This document shows positions 34,324 through 45,170 of a stretch of DNA of 64,000 nt, in pieces. A model generated the notes under the pieces. The model did not search any database. It saw nothing but the letters and a program-made list of their open reading frames with translations, and was not told where the DNA came from. Numbering within the stretch: the first letter of the stretch is position 1; each line of letters begins with the position of its first letter. Source of the DNA: Trifolium pratense (Eukaryota; Streptophyta; Magnoliopsida; Fabales; Fabaceae); NCBI RefSeq assembly GCF_020283565.1, contig NC_060064.1, positions 15,272,337-15,336,336 on the forward strand, written 5' to 3'. The translations under genes were made by a program, and so were the position numbers.

Positions 34324-34567
34324 TACTCCCTTCATTCCTAATTTTTAATCTTTTAGCTTTTGATTTTTGCTCAAAAACTTTGATTCTTTTACAAAATCAA
34401 GGTATAATTAATTTTATCATTTATATTTTTACAAAAATTAAAGCATTCATTAAATGAGTTTTCTCTTTATTAATAAAGTAAGAGTATAAATTATTTAACT
34501 TCTCGATTTTTTTTTTAATTCATGTACAAAATTTTAAAAGAACTAAAGATTAGGAACGAACGGAGTA
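34324..34567. mobile_element. Stowaway-like MITE
   Basis: Ends TACTCCCTTCATTCCTAATT and GATTAGGAACGAACGGAGTA are inverted, beginning and ending with TA, as in Stowaway elements. Inner arms are AT-rich. Confidence 0.65.
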
Positions 34568-34831
34568 AATATGCATGTTGGTATGACACATTTAACCTGG
34601 TTTAGGTTTGCTATGTGTTGATCTATATTAGAATATAAATATTCATTGTATTAATTGTATAAATTATTAGTATCTTCTACGTTTATTTAAAGAATACTTA
34701 TGTTCAACTCAATATCATTGTATATATACTCATTATTGTATTACTGTATAATGAAATAGATAGGGACATAATTAGCTCCGGCTGATATGTACATTTAATA
34801 GCAACACTACTCTTTCTGTTTTTGTCAAGTT

Positions 34832-34938
34832 TAGTGGTTAACAAATTCATACTTGAAGTGAATAAGTGGGGTTGTCTAAGGTTCAACTCCCAATCTCTAC
34901 ATATATAATACAATATCTTTATCAATTGAGCTAAACTC
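34832..34938 (-). mobile_element. SINE copy
   Basis: Minus strand shows GAGTTTAGCTCAATTGATAA (A box), TATATATGTAGAGATTGGGA, a B-box remnant GAGTTGAACCTT, and an end CACTAAACTTGAC, matching the layout of the copies at 12712 and 55703. Confidence 0.55.
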
Positions 34939-35849
34939 AAAGGGTTAACAACACTACTCTATTATAAGTTATTTCTGACATCGAGTGGTTTCAGCCCCCT
35001 CCCAATATTTATTTTACATAAAACAAAAAATTATGGGGACATGTAATGGCGAAGTTGAAAATTTAATAATTTGTGGAGGTATAGACACTAGTTTAGGAGT
35101 AGTAGAAAGTATAAAATTCAAAAGAAAAGAAATAGACTCATATTTGGACCTAAACCCGTGCACAAAGGATTTTCAACCAAATGTGCTTTATGGACCATTA
35201 AGTGTGTTGCTTTTTTGACCCTCCACACATCTTGCATGCCCCATTAAAACCCAATATTTTTTTTACAACGTATTTAAATTTTAAAGTTCAAACTCTTTTT
35301 TGTCAAAAAAAAAAAATCAAACTCTTTTTTTTTACTCGTGTGATTATTATGAGAAACCTGCCATTTAAAAATCAAACTATGGTTGAATGTTTTTTTCTTC
35401 AAGATTTTTACAAATTTAGACGCATAAAATACAATTTTAAAAACTTTTACTGCATTAAAAAAAAAAAATTACACATGAATGTTTACACAGCTAGATTTCA
35501 AAACTCAAATATGTAAAAAAATATGAGATTTGTATGATTCTTCTAACATCATAGGTTGCGTAAAATTCTTAGGAACATTGAGAAAATGACCTAAAGAGGT
35601 TTCTTTGGATTCAGTTTGAGGTGGATGAGTTAAAAAAGCGGAGTGATATTAGTTCGTATCTCACTCACAATAAAAATAATAATACTAATTACGTTACTAA
35701 TTGAAGAAAAGGTATACCATAATTGAAGAAAATGAAGAGCTTGTGCAACTTTCTAATGATTGTAAATTGAAAGAAAAAAGAAAAAACTTTTCTCCTTATG
35801 TGATTAGAATGGCATCCAAGTTCCAAAGTTAAGCGCTTTTGAAATAGAC
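34939..35849. other. Intergenic DNA, nothing recognised
   Basis: AT-rich with poly-A/T runs. A short fragment near 34975-35005 (GACATCGAGTGGTTTCAGCC) matches the tail of the SINE family seen at 21958. Plus-strand frames at 34985-35218 and 35202-35516 look like background. Confidence 0.4.
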
Positions 35850-36076
35850 TAAGGACTCGTTTGGATTCAACTTATATTTAAGCTTATGAAAAAAGTTTAT
35901 GCAAATAAATAATTTTTTATGTTAATTCATAAGTTTTTACGGACAAAAATTATATCTTTATAAGTTATTTTTTCATAAATTACCTACAAAACTTTATAAT
36001 AATGCATAAAAGTTTATTTATTTGCATATACTGTTTTGAATAAACTCAAAAATAAGTCAATCCAAACAAGCCCTAA
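35850..36076. mobile_element. MITE related to the one at 4594
   Basis: Ends GGACTCGTTTGGATTCAACTTA and AATAAGTCAATCCAAACAAG are inverted, with inner arms of AAGCTTATGAAAA and AAGTTTATTTATTTGCATA character. About 227 bp, AT-rich, non-coding. Confidence 0.65.
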
Positions 36077-36369
36077 ATGCATTTAACAGTTAGGTTCGTC
36101 AAATTTTTTAGTTAATAAATAAGTCTTTTAAATATCTAATTTGTTGTATTGTTATCCTTCCGATTAATAATGCGAAACATAATCTCTAAATACATTACAT
36201 TAGACCTTTCAAATAATGTTACTCGACTAAGTTTCTAAGGGAGACAAACACTATCGATGATGTTGAAATTGAACTTCTAAACTTATCAACACTAGAACTG
36301 CATAAACCGCCTATGATGATAGATGAAGGGTGGAAATCATAGATTCACCTCTGACTAGAACATGAATTA
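36077..36369. other. Intergenic DNA left of the nested LTR elements
   Basis: No recognised gene or repeat. Confidence 0.4.
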
Positions 36370-36556
36370 GATGATGAAGGTGTGAAAACACAAGAAGGAT
36401 GGTTGAATTGTGTTTTAAGATAAACTAAAACTTTTTCGAAGTCTTAGCTTAAGCAAAGATTGCAGCGGATAAATCAAAGTAAACACAAATCGAGAGTAGT
36501 CCAGTCTCCTTGCACTTTTATGGGAGTTCCACTATAATCACACAAGATTATAAATG

Positions 36557-36594
36557 CTCAAGCACACAACAAGAGATTTCTACACAATGCTCAA
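36557..36594. repeat. 33-bp tandem repeat at the Athila insertion target
   Basis: Just left of the inner element, CTCAAGCACACAACAAGAGA starts at 36557, and CTCAA recurs at 36590 (33 bp later), continuing after the inner element at 43865 as CTCAAGCACACAACAAGAGA. Before insertion the site was thus a tandem duplication of about 33 bp, and the element entered exactly at the second copy. Confidence 0.75.
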
Positions 36595-37876
36595 TGTTGA
36601 GAGTACAAAAGTAAGTTTTAGAATTATCGTCTCCACAGGGACTAGTGTGATATTAAAAACCGTTCAACAATTACCATAATTTTAAGTGAAGTATTTAAAG
36701 TTTGTTTTGTTGTAAAAACTTGCAAAAGCATATAAATGTAAATAAAAATGTGATTAAAGATTCAGAGAGAAAAGGTTGTCGGGATTAGACTTCACTCTTT
36801 CACTTATATGTACGTTTCTAAAACATTCATATATATTTTAACTAATCATCAACATATCACGTATTGCTCACGGATGTTTCTGTGTCCAGATAACGACAAG
36901 AATCACGTTATACTTATTAATCCTCGATGTCTCGATTGAATAATTAATATAACGGCTAAATTGTATTATTTAAACTCCGATGTCTCGAAACATTTGAATA
37001 ACACAACAGCATTAAGTTTCAATACAAAAGTGAATATTAAAAACCTAAATCTATGTCTAGAGTTTTAGGATTTTTAATAAGTGATTATCTTTTCCATTTG
37101 ATTCAAAGTGAAATATGTCTATAACAATTCAAATCTTAAAGATAAACATGCAAATCAAAGATAACACTAAGTTGATGATAAATTAAAACATATATAACAT
37201 GATTAAGAGTTGTACATATTTATGAATGAGCTACACCTAATCCCAACAACAAAAGATTTAGCCACTCATTATCATGGTGGTAAACTTACAAATGTGGAAA
37301 GAGGAACAAAGAGTGCACATCAATCCCTTGATCTCTCAAGTTGGATGGATCCACCTTCTCTTGCCTATGATCTAAGCTTAATTCTAATTTAATTGCTCTG
37401 TCTTTGAACTCTCTGAATTCTCTCAAGTTTGTGTGTGTGAGTGTAAGAATGACCACTGATTGCTTTTATAGGCTTTTTCTAATATATCACTTAAGTATGC
37501 AATTCCTTTAGTATTAAGAAAGCAAAACGGTGGTGTCTGCAACTTAACTCTCTGCTCCTCTTTTCCAATTGGACCGCATTGTTTCCTTTTTCTTTTTAAG
37601 CCTACTTGTAATTGTATCCTTGCACTTCTTTTTTGATCTATTAACACATAAATAAACATTAATCATAATATAATAATATGTATCTTATATAATTAATATA
37701 TAATAGCTAAAACCTACAAAAGTAAGGGAAAATATGTGAAAATAGTTAAAATACTAATTTGCTAGTAAATACTAATATTTACAAATAGTTGAGGGTTTTA
37801 CATCAAATGACTTATAAAATAAGTCAATAAGTGCTTAAAATGTATAGGTAAAATCACTGAAATTTAGCACTTATCA
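36595..37876 (-). repeat. Athila LTR (left on the map; 3' LTR of the element)
   Basis: 1282 bp. Compared with the other LTR by eye I see only two differences: A/G near 37271 and T/C near 37369. Short frames within it (for example 37210-37392 and 37423-37659) repeat in the other LTR and are not genes. Confidence 0.93.
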
Positions 37877-37890
37877 ACTCTCCCCAACTT
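37877..37890 (-). other. Polypurine tract
   Basis: Minus strand AAGTTGGGGAGAGT lies directly next to the LTR start TGATAAG. Position and composition fit the plus-strand primer of an LTR retrotransposon. Confidence 0.8.
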
Positions 37891-40500
37891 AGGACTTTGT
37901 TTGTCCTCAAACAAAAGGTAATATCAAAATATAGACAAGCTCAAAATTTGCAATCTCAAGAGTGGGTTTGTAATCAATCAAAGTTTGAAAATCTTCTTCT
38001 AGCATGAGTAAAGCAATGCCAACTAAAGACTAATCCTTAAAATATTCAAAGAAACAAAGCATGATCATGAAGTGATTGCTACGCCTAAGCAAAATTCTCA
38101 ACATTCTTATCAAACAATTAAGATTCAAGTGTTATCACAAATTTCTCACAAATATATCACTCAAGGGCAAGTGTTTCACTCAATCCAAGCAATGTGCATG
38201 CAACAATTCAATTCAAACATTCATCCAAGCAATATAACAAAACATGCTATCAGTAGTGGATCACTAAGGACTTCATAAAGCTTGTAACGGGGCTGGGCTA
38301 CAAAAAGTCATTGTTTTTCTATGGATTCAAAAAGCCTCAAGGATAAGAGAGCACAAAACCAGCATAATTTCATCTCATGATTCATTCACTCCCTTTCACT
38401 TTCCCCTTTTTCTTTTCTGGTGATTCTTTTGTTCCGACACTTCTTCAGAAAACTTATTTTCTTTTCTCATTTTTTTTTTTGAATTTCAATTGTGTCATAC
38501 AACTATTTTTCAATTTTTTTTTTTTTATATTTTCAATCACCAATTCACTACTTTTTCAAACCAATTTATTTATTTTTCTTTCAACCTACTTCTCCCCAAC
38601 TTGAATCTTGACATAACCCTTAATGAAATACAATTGCTCTCCTATCCTAAGACAAGGGTAGAGTAGTTGTTTTTCTATTCTTTTGGTTTCAGGGTTTATA
38701 AAACAAACAATTTTCAAAATTTAAGGCTCAAATGGGGACACAAAAGATCACTATCTCACAAGGTAGGTTAAATTTGGCCAAGTAGTTATCACTCAAAAAG
38801 AAACAAGGCCTTGATCATATCCACAACATCAAACATATTAATGACAGCAAGATTAAGTTAAAATCAAATGAGCATACACAATTGCCGGCTCTCAAATATT
38901 TATGTAAACAATGGAAAGTTCACACATTCTCACCCGGCTAGATTGGATAACACAAGCTTCAATCATGTTCAACAAAAATAATGAGAATCATCTTAGGACA
39001 AACAACACAATTCAAGAACATGTTAAGTTCCTAAGCATATTTCAAACATTAATCAAAAGTTGACATAAAGCTCTACAAATCAAAATTATCATGTTTGCTC
39101 ATTGGTTTACCACAAACCTGTCTTTCGGATCTTAAAAAAAAAACATGTGAGCTTGTTTTCAAAAAGTATTCACAATATTCACAATAGTAACTACTTACTA
39201 ATATAATATAAATTACCAAATGTCATTTAATTCAACAAAAAAAAATAAAATAAAAAAAAAAAAAAAAACCAAGTACCACATGTTCAGAGTACATATTCAA
39301 AATTTCACAAACATCATGAATCTAACATATTCAAAATTAGTCAACTGAAATTAAAGACTGAATTAATAATAATAAAAACTGTAAAAGTTCACTGGGATTG
39401 GCGTGCTTTAAGCTCCATGCTCTCCTCCATCTTGCTCATTATTATCTCCAACTTCAACATCATTTTGATGAGCTGCCCCCTCCAGTACATGTGGACTGAC
39501 CCCAGGCCATTTAACAAATGCAGCAAAGATCTCAAGTGTAGGCCGAGCAAAAGGAATTGGTGTGCCTTGCTGCATATGCATAATCATGAATGCACTATGA
39601 AATGGCATTATTCAGCTTCAATGGAACAATAACTCACTGACCTCAAAAGTAACTAGAAGCATTCATGATAGTGTCCATCACAATTAAAATGAGCTAGCAA
39701 CCTCAAATCTATCAGTAGCAATTTTTCTAAGTAATCAACATTTAGACTCACAAGATTCTAACCACAAATTCAACATGTCAATACCAAGCCACAGTTCTAA
39801 CTACTTATAAGTTCAAATTCATGTGACAAGAGAGAGTACTGCCCCTTAGTTCCAACAAAGCACAAAAGTAATATGAGTTTCAATAAATGATTAGAACTAA
39901 GAATCTTATAGAAACATCATTAAGAGGACTCATATGCAATCCAAAGTTGAACATATTAACAAGGTAAGCTTTTAAGAATAGCAGGGCAGCAACAAAAACA
40001 TAATCAACATTCAATCTAAGAGAAAACAGTCCTTGACATAAGTCCATAATTTAAAAGGTATCATCTACTTCTCACTAGTCATGCTTCAATTTAAGTAAAA
40101 CAATTCTAGCATTCAGCAAGGACAATTCAAAGCAAAGGGTATGCAGTAAAACTGTGCAAAGATAGCATATCAGCCTTATGTTAGGAGAAAAAGGTCCACA
40201 GAGTTTACCATGTTGAGCTTGAGAGTTTCCAAACACAGGAGTCAATTGTGGTTAAATGAAAACTAAAAAAAATAAATAAAAAATTAAGACATGCACAAGC
40301 TAGATATTAGATCTTTCAAAACAAGTTTCACTAACCACAGTAGCATAACCTGAATTTATATGATATTGAACACAAAATAGTCATGATGGTTCAACTTTGG
40401 CTCATTTAAAACCTTTCAAAACATGCCTAAATATACTAAATTTATAAATTGCAAAAATTAAATAGTAATGATAGAAAATTGGGTTGCCTCCCAACAAGCG
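37891..40500 (-). other. Non-coding 3' internal region of the Athila element
   Basis: About 2.6 kb without pol domains. It contains pyrimidine-rich tracts (about 38370-38590) and a poly-A run (39238-39268). A 66-codon minus-strand frame (39608-39408) reads MQQGTPIPFARPTLEIFAAF and then an Asp/Glu/Asn-rich end. It may be a relic of the env-like reading frame that autonomous Athila elements carry here, but I cannot confirm that. Confidence 0.5.
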
Positions 40501-40534
40501 CTTCTTTAACGTCATTAGCTTGACGCCTGATATG
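40490..40534 (-). other. Post-integrase Athila motif joined to gag (pol deletion junction)
   Basis: Minus strand reads GTCAAGCTAATGACGTTAAA followed by GAAGCGCTTGTTGGGAGGCA and ACCC. In Athila-type elements this motif typically lies just after the integrase stop codon. Here it starts within about 20 bp of the gag stop (40535-40537), so the whole pol segment has been lost at this point. Confidence 0.65.
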
Positions 40535-42388
40535 TTAGGGTGGCCAAAATGAAACGGAAACCACATCATTCTTTTGCTTCCGTTGAATAGGGAGAACTTC
40601 CATGAACTTCTGATATGGATGATGCGGAGTCCATTCTCTCCCCAGCTGATTTTTATTGAACAAGGCACAAATGGATTCTATGACTTCATCAATTTCGGCC
40701 TTGTTAACTTTAACCCTCTCTTGGTTATTTTCTTCTTGTTTTTCAACTAATTTCACTTTTTCTTCTCCCTCATCTTGATCTTTCACCTCAACAACAACTT
40801 TCTCTAATTTTTCATTTTCTTCAATGACTTTCTCCTCAATGACTATTTTCTTGGTAGGAGCAGGTGGGTCAGAAAGTTTTGTTTTATAAGGACTATTCAT
40901 ACTAGTTCCTTCCTCACTAAATGATTTTTCCACATTGTTTTCAAACACCTCTCCATTTTCTTTCTCACTTTTTTCATTTTCAACTAATTCTCCCTCTTTA
41001 TTCTTTTCTTCTATTTTCTTCTCACTTACTTCTTTCTCCCCTTCTGGTTTTTCTTTCAACTCAACAACATCTTCTTTCTCAGTTTCTAAATTGTCACCAA
41101 TCACTTTATTGCTCCTACTTGAAATGGATTTGCAGCGTTCCTTCGGGTTAGTTTCAGTGTTGGCAGTAAACGTTTTTCCTTGTGTATTGGCCATCTGCTT
41201 AGCTATCTGGCCAAGCTGATTTTCAATATTCTTTATTGCTGCAATGGTGTTTTTCTGGTGAGCAACGTTGTTGAGATGATGTTGATGCTGCTCCTGCTGA
41301 TGGGAAATAGTCATCTCCATAAATTTGTTCAGGTTTTCCTCCAACTTTGAATTCTGATTTTGTTGAGGAGGATTCTCGCTGTATGGTCCTGCATCTTGTC
41401 TCCACCCCTGGCCATAATTTGGATTGTTTCCTCTTTGATAAGCAGTGTTGCCTTGATATTGCCATTGTCTTTGTTGATTTCCCATATAGTAAACTTCTTC
41501 ATTCAATGAGGGACAATAACCGGTGGGATGGTCTCCATTGCAAAGCTCACAATAAGCAACCTGTTTGTGTTTACTCGGCACTTCTTGCATCTTCATTATA
41601 TGTTGTGAAAGTTTTGACAATTGCTTTGTAAGCTCTTCTACCACTTGAGCCAATAGTTTATTCTGAGCTAACATTGCATCTGTTGCACCGAGTTCAATGA
41701 TTACTGCTTTTCTTTGCGAAGGATTCCGGTTGTATTCACCTTGATGATCACTGAGTGCCATCTTCTCAATGATAGATATTGCGTCTTCAGCACTCTTTGA
41801 CATTAAAGAACCACCTGCAGCTACGTCTAAGAAAAGTTTTGGCTGATGTTGAAGTCCGTTTCGGAAGAAATGAATTTGAGTAAGATCATCAAAATCATGG
41901 TTATGACATCTTCTCAACATAGACTTGTACCGTTCCCAAGCTTCGCAAAGTGTTTCATTGGACCCTTGTGAGAATACAACAATAGCGATCTTGGCTTCCA
42001 TGAACTTATTGTGTGGAAAGAACCTGTTGAGAAATTTCTCCTCGAGTGCGTTCCAGTCGGTCATAATCTGAGCCGGTTGGTCCAAGTACCAATCTTTTGC
42101 TTTCCCGGTCAGTGAATGAGGAAACATTCTCATGAACACATTTTCTTCTTCTGCTTCAGTTGCTCCGAGCGTATCAGCAATCTCATAAAACTTGACAAGA
42201 TGATTATATGGATCCTCATGGTCTAAACCTGCAAAAGGGTTAGTATATAAGATTTGAAGGAGCCCAGGTTTTATCTCTATTTGTCTGGTATTTTTCAGAG
42301 GTCCGACAATGTGGGCTAGCCGTCTTGTACTGTTGTGACAAGGCATTACGCCACCACCTTTGTTGTTGTTATAGCCATGGTCAGTCAT
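40535..42388 (-). CDS. Athila-lineage gag protein, intact
   Basis: 617 aa from ATG at 42388 to TAA at 40535-40537. Residues about 45-210 form the retrotransposon gag domain: TNPFAGLDHEDPYNHLVKF, FPHSLTGKAKDWYLDQPA, and WNALEEKFLNRFFP. A CCHC-like zinc knuckle follows (CELCNGDHPTGYC, spacing C-x2-C-x3-H-x4-C, near residue 275). Then comes a Gln/Asn-rich stretch and a long Glu/Lys-rich region (about 430-590), probably disordered or coiled coil. The frame ends PIQRKQKNDVVSVSFWPP before any protease. The open frame over 600 codons, with near-identical LTRs, suggests recent selection or recent origin. In the element's cycle gag would package its own RNA into particles. Confidence 0.93.
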   Translation of the reverse strand: MTDHGYNNNKGGGVMPCHNSTRRLAHIVGPLKNTRQIEIKPGLLQILYTNPFAGLDHEDPYNHLVKFYEIADTLGATEAEEENVFMRMFPHSLTGKAKDWYLDQPAQIMTDWNALEEKFLNRFFPHNKFMEAKIAIVVFSQGSNETLCEAWERYKSMLRRCHNHDFDDLTQIHFFRNGLQHQPKLFLDVAAGGSLMSKSAEDAISIIEKMALSDHQGEYNRNPSQRKAVIIELGATDAMLAQNKLLAQVVEELTKQLSKLSQHIMKMQEVPSKHKQVAYCELCNGDHPTGYCPSLNEEVYYMGNQQRQWQYQGNTAYQRGNNPNYGQGWRQDAGPYSENPPQQNQNSKLEENLNKFMEMTISHQQEQHQHHLNNVAHQKNTIAAIKNIENQLGQIAKQMANTQGKTFTANTETNPKERCKSISSRSNKVIGDNLETEKEDVVELKEKPEGEKEVSEKKIEEKNKEGELVENEKSEKENGEVFENNVEKSFSEEGTSMNSPYKTKLSDPPAPTKKIVIEEKVIEENEKLEKVVVEVKDQDEGEEKVKLVEKQEENNQERVKVNKAEIDEVIESICALFNKNQLGREWTPHHPYQKFMEVLPIQRKQKNDVVSVSFWPP

Positions 42389-42561
42389 GGTTTATGTCAC
42401 TTTGGAGAATTTGAAACACAAATAGCTAACAAGAAGAACTACTTTGTCTAGCAAAGAGGGGTTAGGATAAAACACACAGATTATATACAATATAAACAAA
42501 TATGTACAAATACACTTAAAAGAATATAAATTGTTGCAATACTCCAATATCTAAACGCCAG

Positions 42562-42579
42562 TCCCCGGCAACGGCGCCA
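42562..42579 (-). promoter_or_regulatory. tRNA-Asp primer-binding site
   Basis: Plus strand TCCCCGGCAACGGCGCCA is the 3' end of plant tRNA-Asp(GTC) including CCA. On the element's minus strand it is TGGCGCCGTTGCCGGGGA, separated by 3 nt from the LTR at 42583. Full 18-nt complementarity is visible, as usual for Athila elements. Confidence 0.9.
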
Positions 42580-42582
42580 TTT

Positions 42583-43864
42583 TGTTGAGAGTACAAAAGT
42601 AAGTTTTAGAATTATCGTCTCCACAGGGACTAGTGTGATATTAAAAACCGTTCAACAATTACCATAATTTTAAGTGAAGTATTTAAAGTTTGTTTTGTTG
42701 TAAAAACTTGCAAAAGCATATAAATGTAAATAAAAATGTGATTAAAGATTCAGAGAGAAAAGGTTGTCGGGATTAGACTTCACTCTTTCACTTATATGTA
42801 CGTTTCTAAAACATTCATATATATTTTAACTAATCATCAACATATCACGTATTGCTCACGGATGTTTCTGTGTCCAGATAACGACAAGAATCACGTTATA
42901 CTTATTAATCCTCGATGTCTCGATTGAATAATTAATATAACGGCTAAATTGTATTATTTAAACTCCGATGTCTCGAAACATTTGAATAACACAACAGCAT
43001 TAAGTTTCAATACAAAAGTGAATATTAAAAACCTAAATCTATGTCTAGAGTTTTAGGATTTTTAATAAGTGATTATCTTTTCCATTTGATTCAAAGTGAA
43101 ATATGTCTATAACAATTCAAATCTTAAAGATAAACATGCAAATCAAAGATAACACTAAGTTGATGATAAATTAAAACATATATAACATGATTAAGAGTTG
43201 TACATATTTATGAATGAGCTACACCTAATCCCAACAACAAAAGATTTAGCCACTCATTGTCATGGTGGTAAACTTACAAATGTGGAAAGAGGAACAAAGA
43301 GTGCACATCAATCCCTTGATCTCTCAAGTTGGATGGATCCACCTTCTCTTGCCTATGACCTAAGCTTAATTCTAATTTAATTGCTCTGTCTTTGAACTCT
43401 CTGAATTCTCTCAAGTTTGTGTGTGTGAGTGTAAGAATGACCACTGATTGCTTTTATAGGCTTTTTCTAATATATCACTTAAGTATGCAATTCCTTTAGT
43501 ATTAAGAAAGCAAAACGGTGGTGTCTGCAACTTAACTCTCTGCTCCTCTTTTCCAATTGGACCGCATTGTTTCCTTTTTCTTTTTAAGCCTACTTGTAAT
43601 TGTATCCTTGCACTTCTTTTTTGATCTATTAACACATAAATAAACATTAATCATAATATAATAATATGTATCTTATATAATTAATATATAATAGCTAAAA
43701 CCTACAAAAGTAAGGGAAAATATGTGAAAATAGTTAAAATACTAATTTGCTAGTAAATACTAATATTTACAAATAGTTGAGGGTTTTACATCAAATGACT
43801 TATAAAATAAGTCAATAAGTGCTTAAAATGTATAGGTAAAATCACTGAAATTTAGCACTTATCA
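42583..43864 (-). repeat. Athila LTR (right on the map; 5' LTR of the element)
   Basis: 1282 bp, TGTTGAG...TTATCA. Identical in length to the other LTR, with no indels seen. Being 5' in the element, it should contain the promoter for gag on the minus strand. Confidence 0.93.
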
Positions 43865-44713
43865 CTCAAGCACACAACAAGAGACTTCTCAATCTTAAGA
43901 ATGAAATAAAGTTTGTTATAATAATACAAAGCACTAATGAAACCTTGAGGCTAAAATACAATGAGTAGAAACGGACTTCAAAGTATTTTGGATGTGAATG
44001 AAATTCAAAGGTTCAGAGGATGAGTGCTCGTATTATCAGAGAGAGTGCGCAATGGATAGTGTGCGCGTGTGATACGAGTTCATGATGAAGTGTTGAAAAT
44101 ATAGTTCAAAGAGTACGTTCCATGTGAATATGACCGTTGTGCAATGACCAGGTAGCCAGTTAACATTTTCTTGGCAGTCTTAAGATGAAAGCAACGTGAC
44201 ATGCCAAAGTGGTAGTGGGGTTCCTCTACTTTGTCAATACAGAAGGTGTTTATACCAAACAAAGAAACTTTCACAGATTGACTTCTGTGTTTACCAAACA
44301 TTGGAATAAGGTTGATAAGCTTGATTATCCATTTGAATTGCTTATACCATTCTTGAGTAAGGTCCTTGTAATTTGGCTCCAACGTTCTCTGAATTTGACT
44401 GTCATGAAAGTAACTTTTCATTACGCAGAGAACTGATCATCTTCTGAAGACTTCTTGCTTCTGAGTCACTATAGCTTCAGAGTCAAAATTATTTCAGAAC
44501 ATCCTTGCTTCTGAGACCTTATCAGAGCATGCCTTTTCAGAGCTTGTTGGTTTTCTTCAGAATTTAAGATCATCAGAATTTGCTTATAATGGTTCTGCAC
44601 ACTAGATTAAGAAATTAGTACTACCAATTGTACATTTAATACTTATTGTTATCATCAAAACTTTATAGATTTAAAACTTTGAGCTTTAGAACCAATTTTA
44701 TTCTAACAGATGA

Positions 44714-45074
44714 CTCTGACTATTGGATGCGATTAGGGTGGTGTTAGGCTCTAACACTCAAATTAGTGTGTGATCAAGATAAAATATTCAATATTCTATC
44801 ATTTGATATCATGTTTAATTAATTTTAAGCAAATTTAAATATCGAGTTAAGTTTGCCTAATAGCTATCGGAGAGAACACAATTTTTGGGCACTAATGAAT
44901 ATGTGATGTTATTTGAAATTCATAAAGTTGACATCATATTCACACGGATTGTATGCACTTAGAGAGATTCTATGATTGTATTACAGTTAATTATATTTAA
45001 ATTGTTTAGTTAAAATCAGAAAGTTCATATTTTCAGCTCGATTTAATTTTTAAAAAGCTAAATTAGCCCATTCA
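44714..45074. other. Intergenic DNA
   Basis: No gene or repeat recognised. Confidence 0.4.
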
Positions 45075-45170
45075 AATTGGCACCAGAGAGAATCGAACCT
45101 CAGACCTCAAGAGAAACACACTCCTAGGTCCCAAGCCAATACCAATGAACCAACCCAAATGGGTTTCAAC
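45075..45170 (-). mobile_element. SINE-like fragment (third family)
   Basis: Minus strand reads GGGTTGGTTCATTGGTATTG, then CTTGGGACCTAGGAGTGTG, and a B-box-like TGAGGTTCGATTCTCTCTGG. A related piece at 52203-52262 has GGGTTGGTCTGATGGTATTA and CTTGGGACCTTGGAGTATG. The box arrangement suggests a tRNA-derived SINE. Confidence 0.5.

Larger units (their letters stand above)
36595..43864 (-). mobile_element. Complete 7270-bp non-autonomous Athila-lineage element (TR-GAG type)
   Basis: Both LTRs are 1282 bp with TGTTGAG...ACTTATCA borders and a 5-bp target duplication CTCAA (36590-36594 and 43865-43869). Read on the minus strand, the order is LTR, tRNA-Asp primer-binding site, gag, a conserved post-pol segment, about 2.6 kb of non-coding DNA, polypurine tract, LTR. 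No protease, reverse transcriptase, RNase H or integrase is present. Athila lineage is assigned from the tRNA-Asp primer, the gag sequence and the CGCTTGTTGGGAGGCAACCC motif downstream of gag. Elements with intact LTRs and gag only are known in plants as TR-GAG. Transposition must rely on pol supplied by another element. Confidence 0.9.
36375..44708. mobile_element. Outer solo LTR (~1.06 kb), split by an Athila element, TSD GATGA
   Basis: The left piece 36375-36594 starts TGAAGGTGTGAAAACACAAG and the right piece 43870-44708 ends AATTTTATTCTAACA (TG...CA). The flanks carry GATGA at 36370-36374 and 44709-44713. Removing the inner element and its duplicated CTCAA leaves 1059 bp. The right piece has the CTTCTGAGTCAC and TTCAGAGC motifs common in legume LTRs. 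No primer site or internal region adjoins either end, so it is a solo LTR. Superfamily is unassigned (copia is my guess). Confidence 0.75.

Noticed and set aside
37210..37659. Small frames repeated at 43198-43647
   Set aside because: They lie in both LTRs of the Athila element and duplicate because the LTR is duplicated; no protein family is recognised.
38377..38604. Phe/Ser/Leu-rich plus-strand frame in the Athila internal region
   Set aside because: Arises from pyrimidine-rich tracts; the element is read on the other strand.
40921..41631. Plus-strand frames opposite the gag gene
   Set aside because: They are antisense shadows of the Glu/Lys-rich gag region, which gives Ser/Phe/Leu-rich frames on the other strand.
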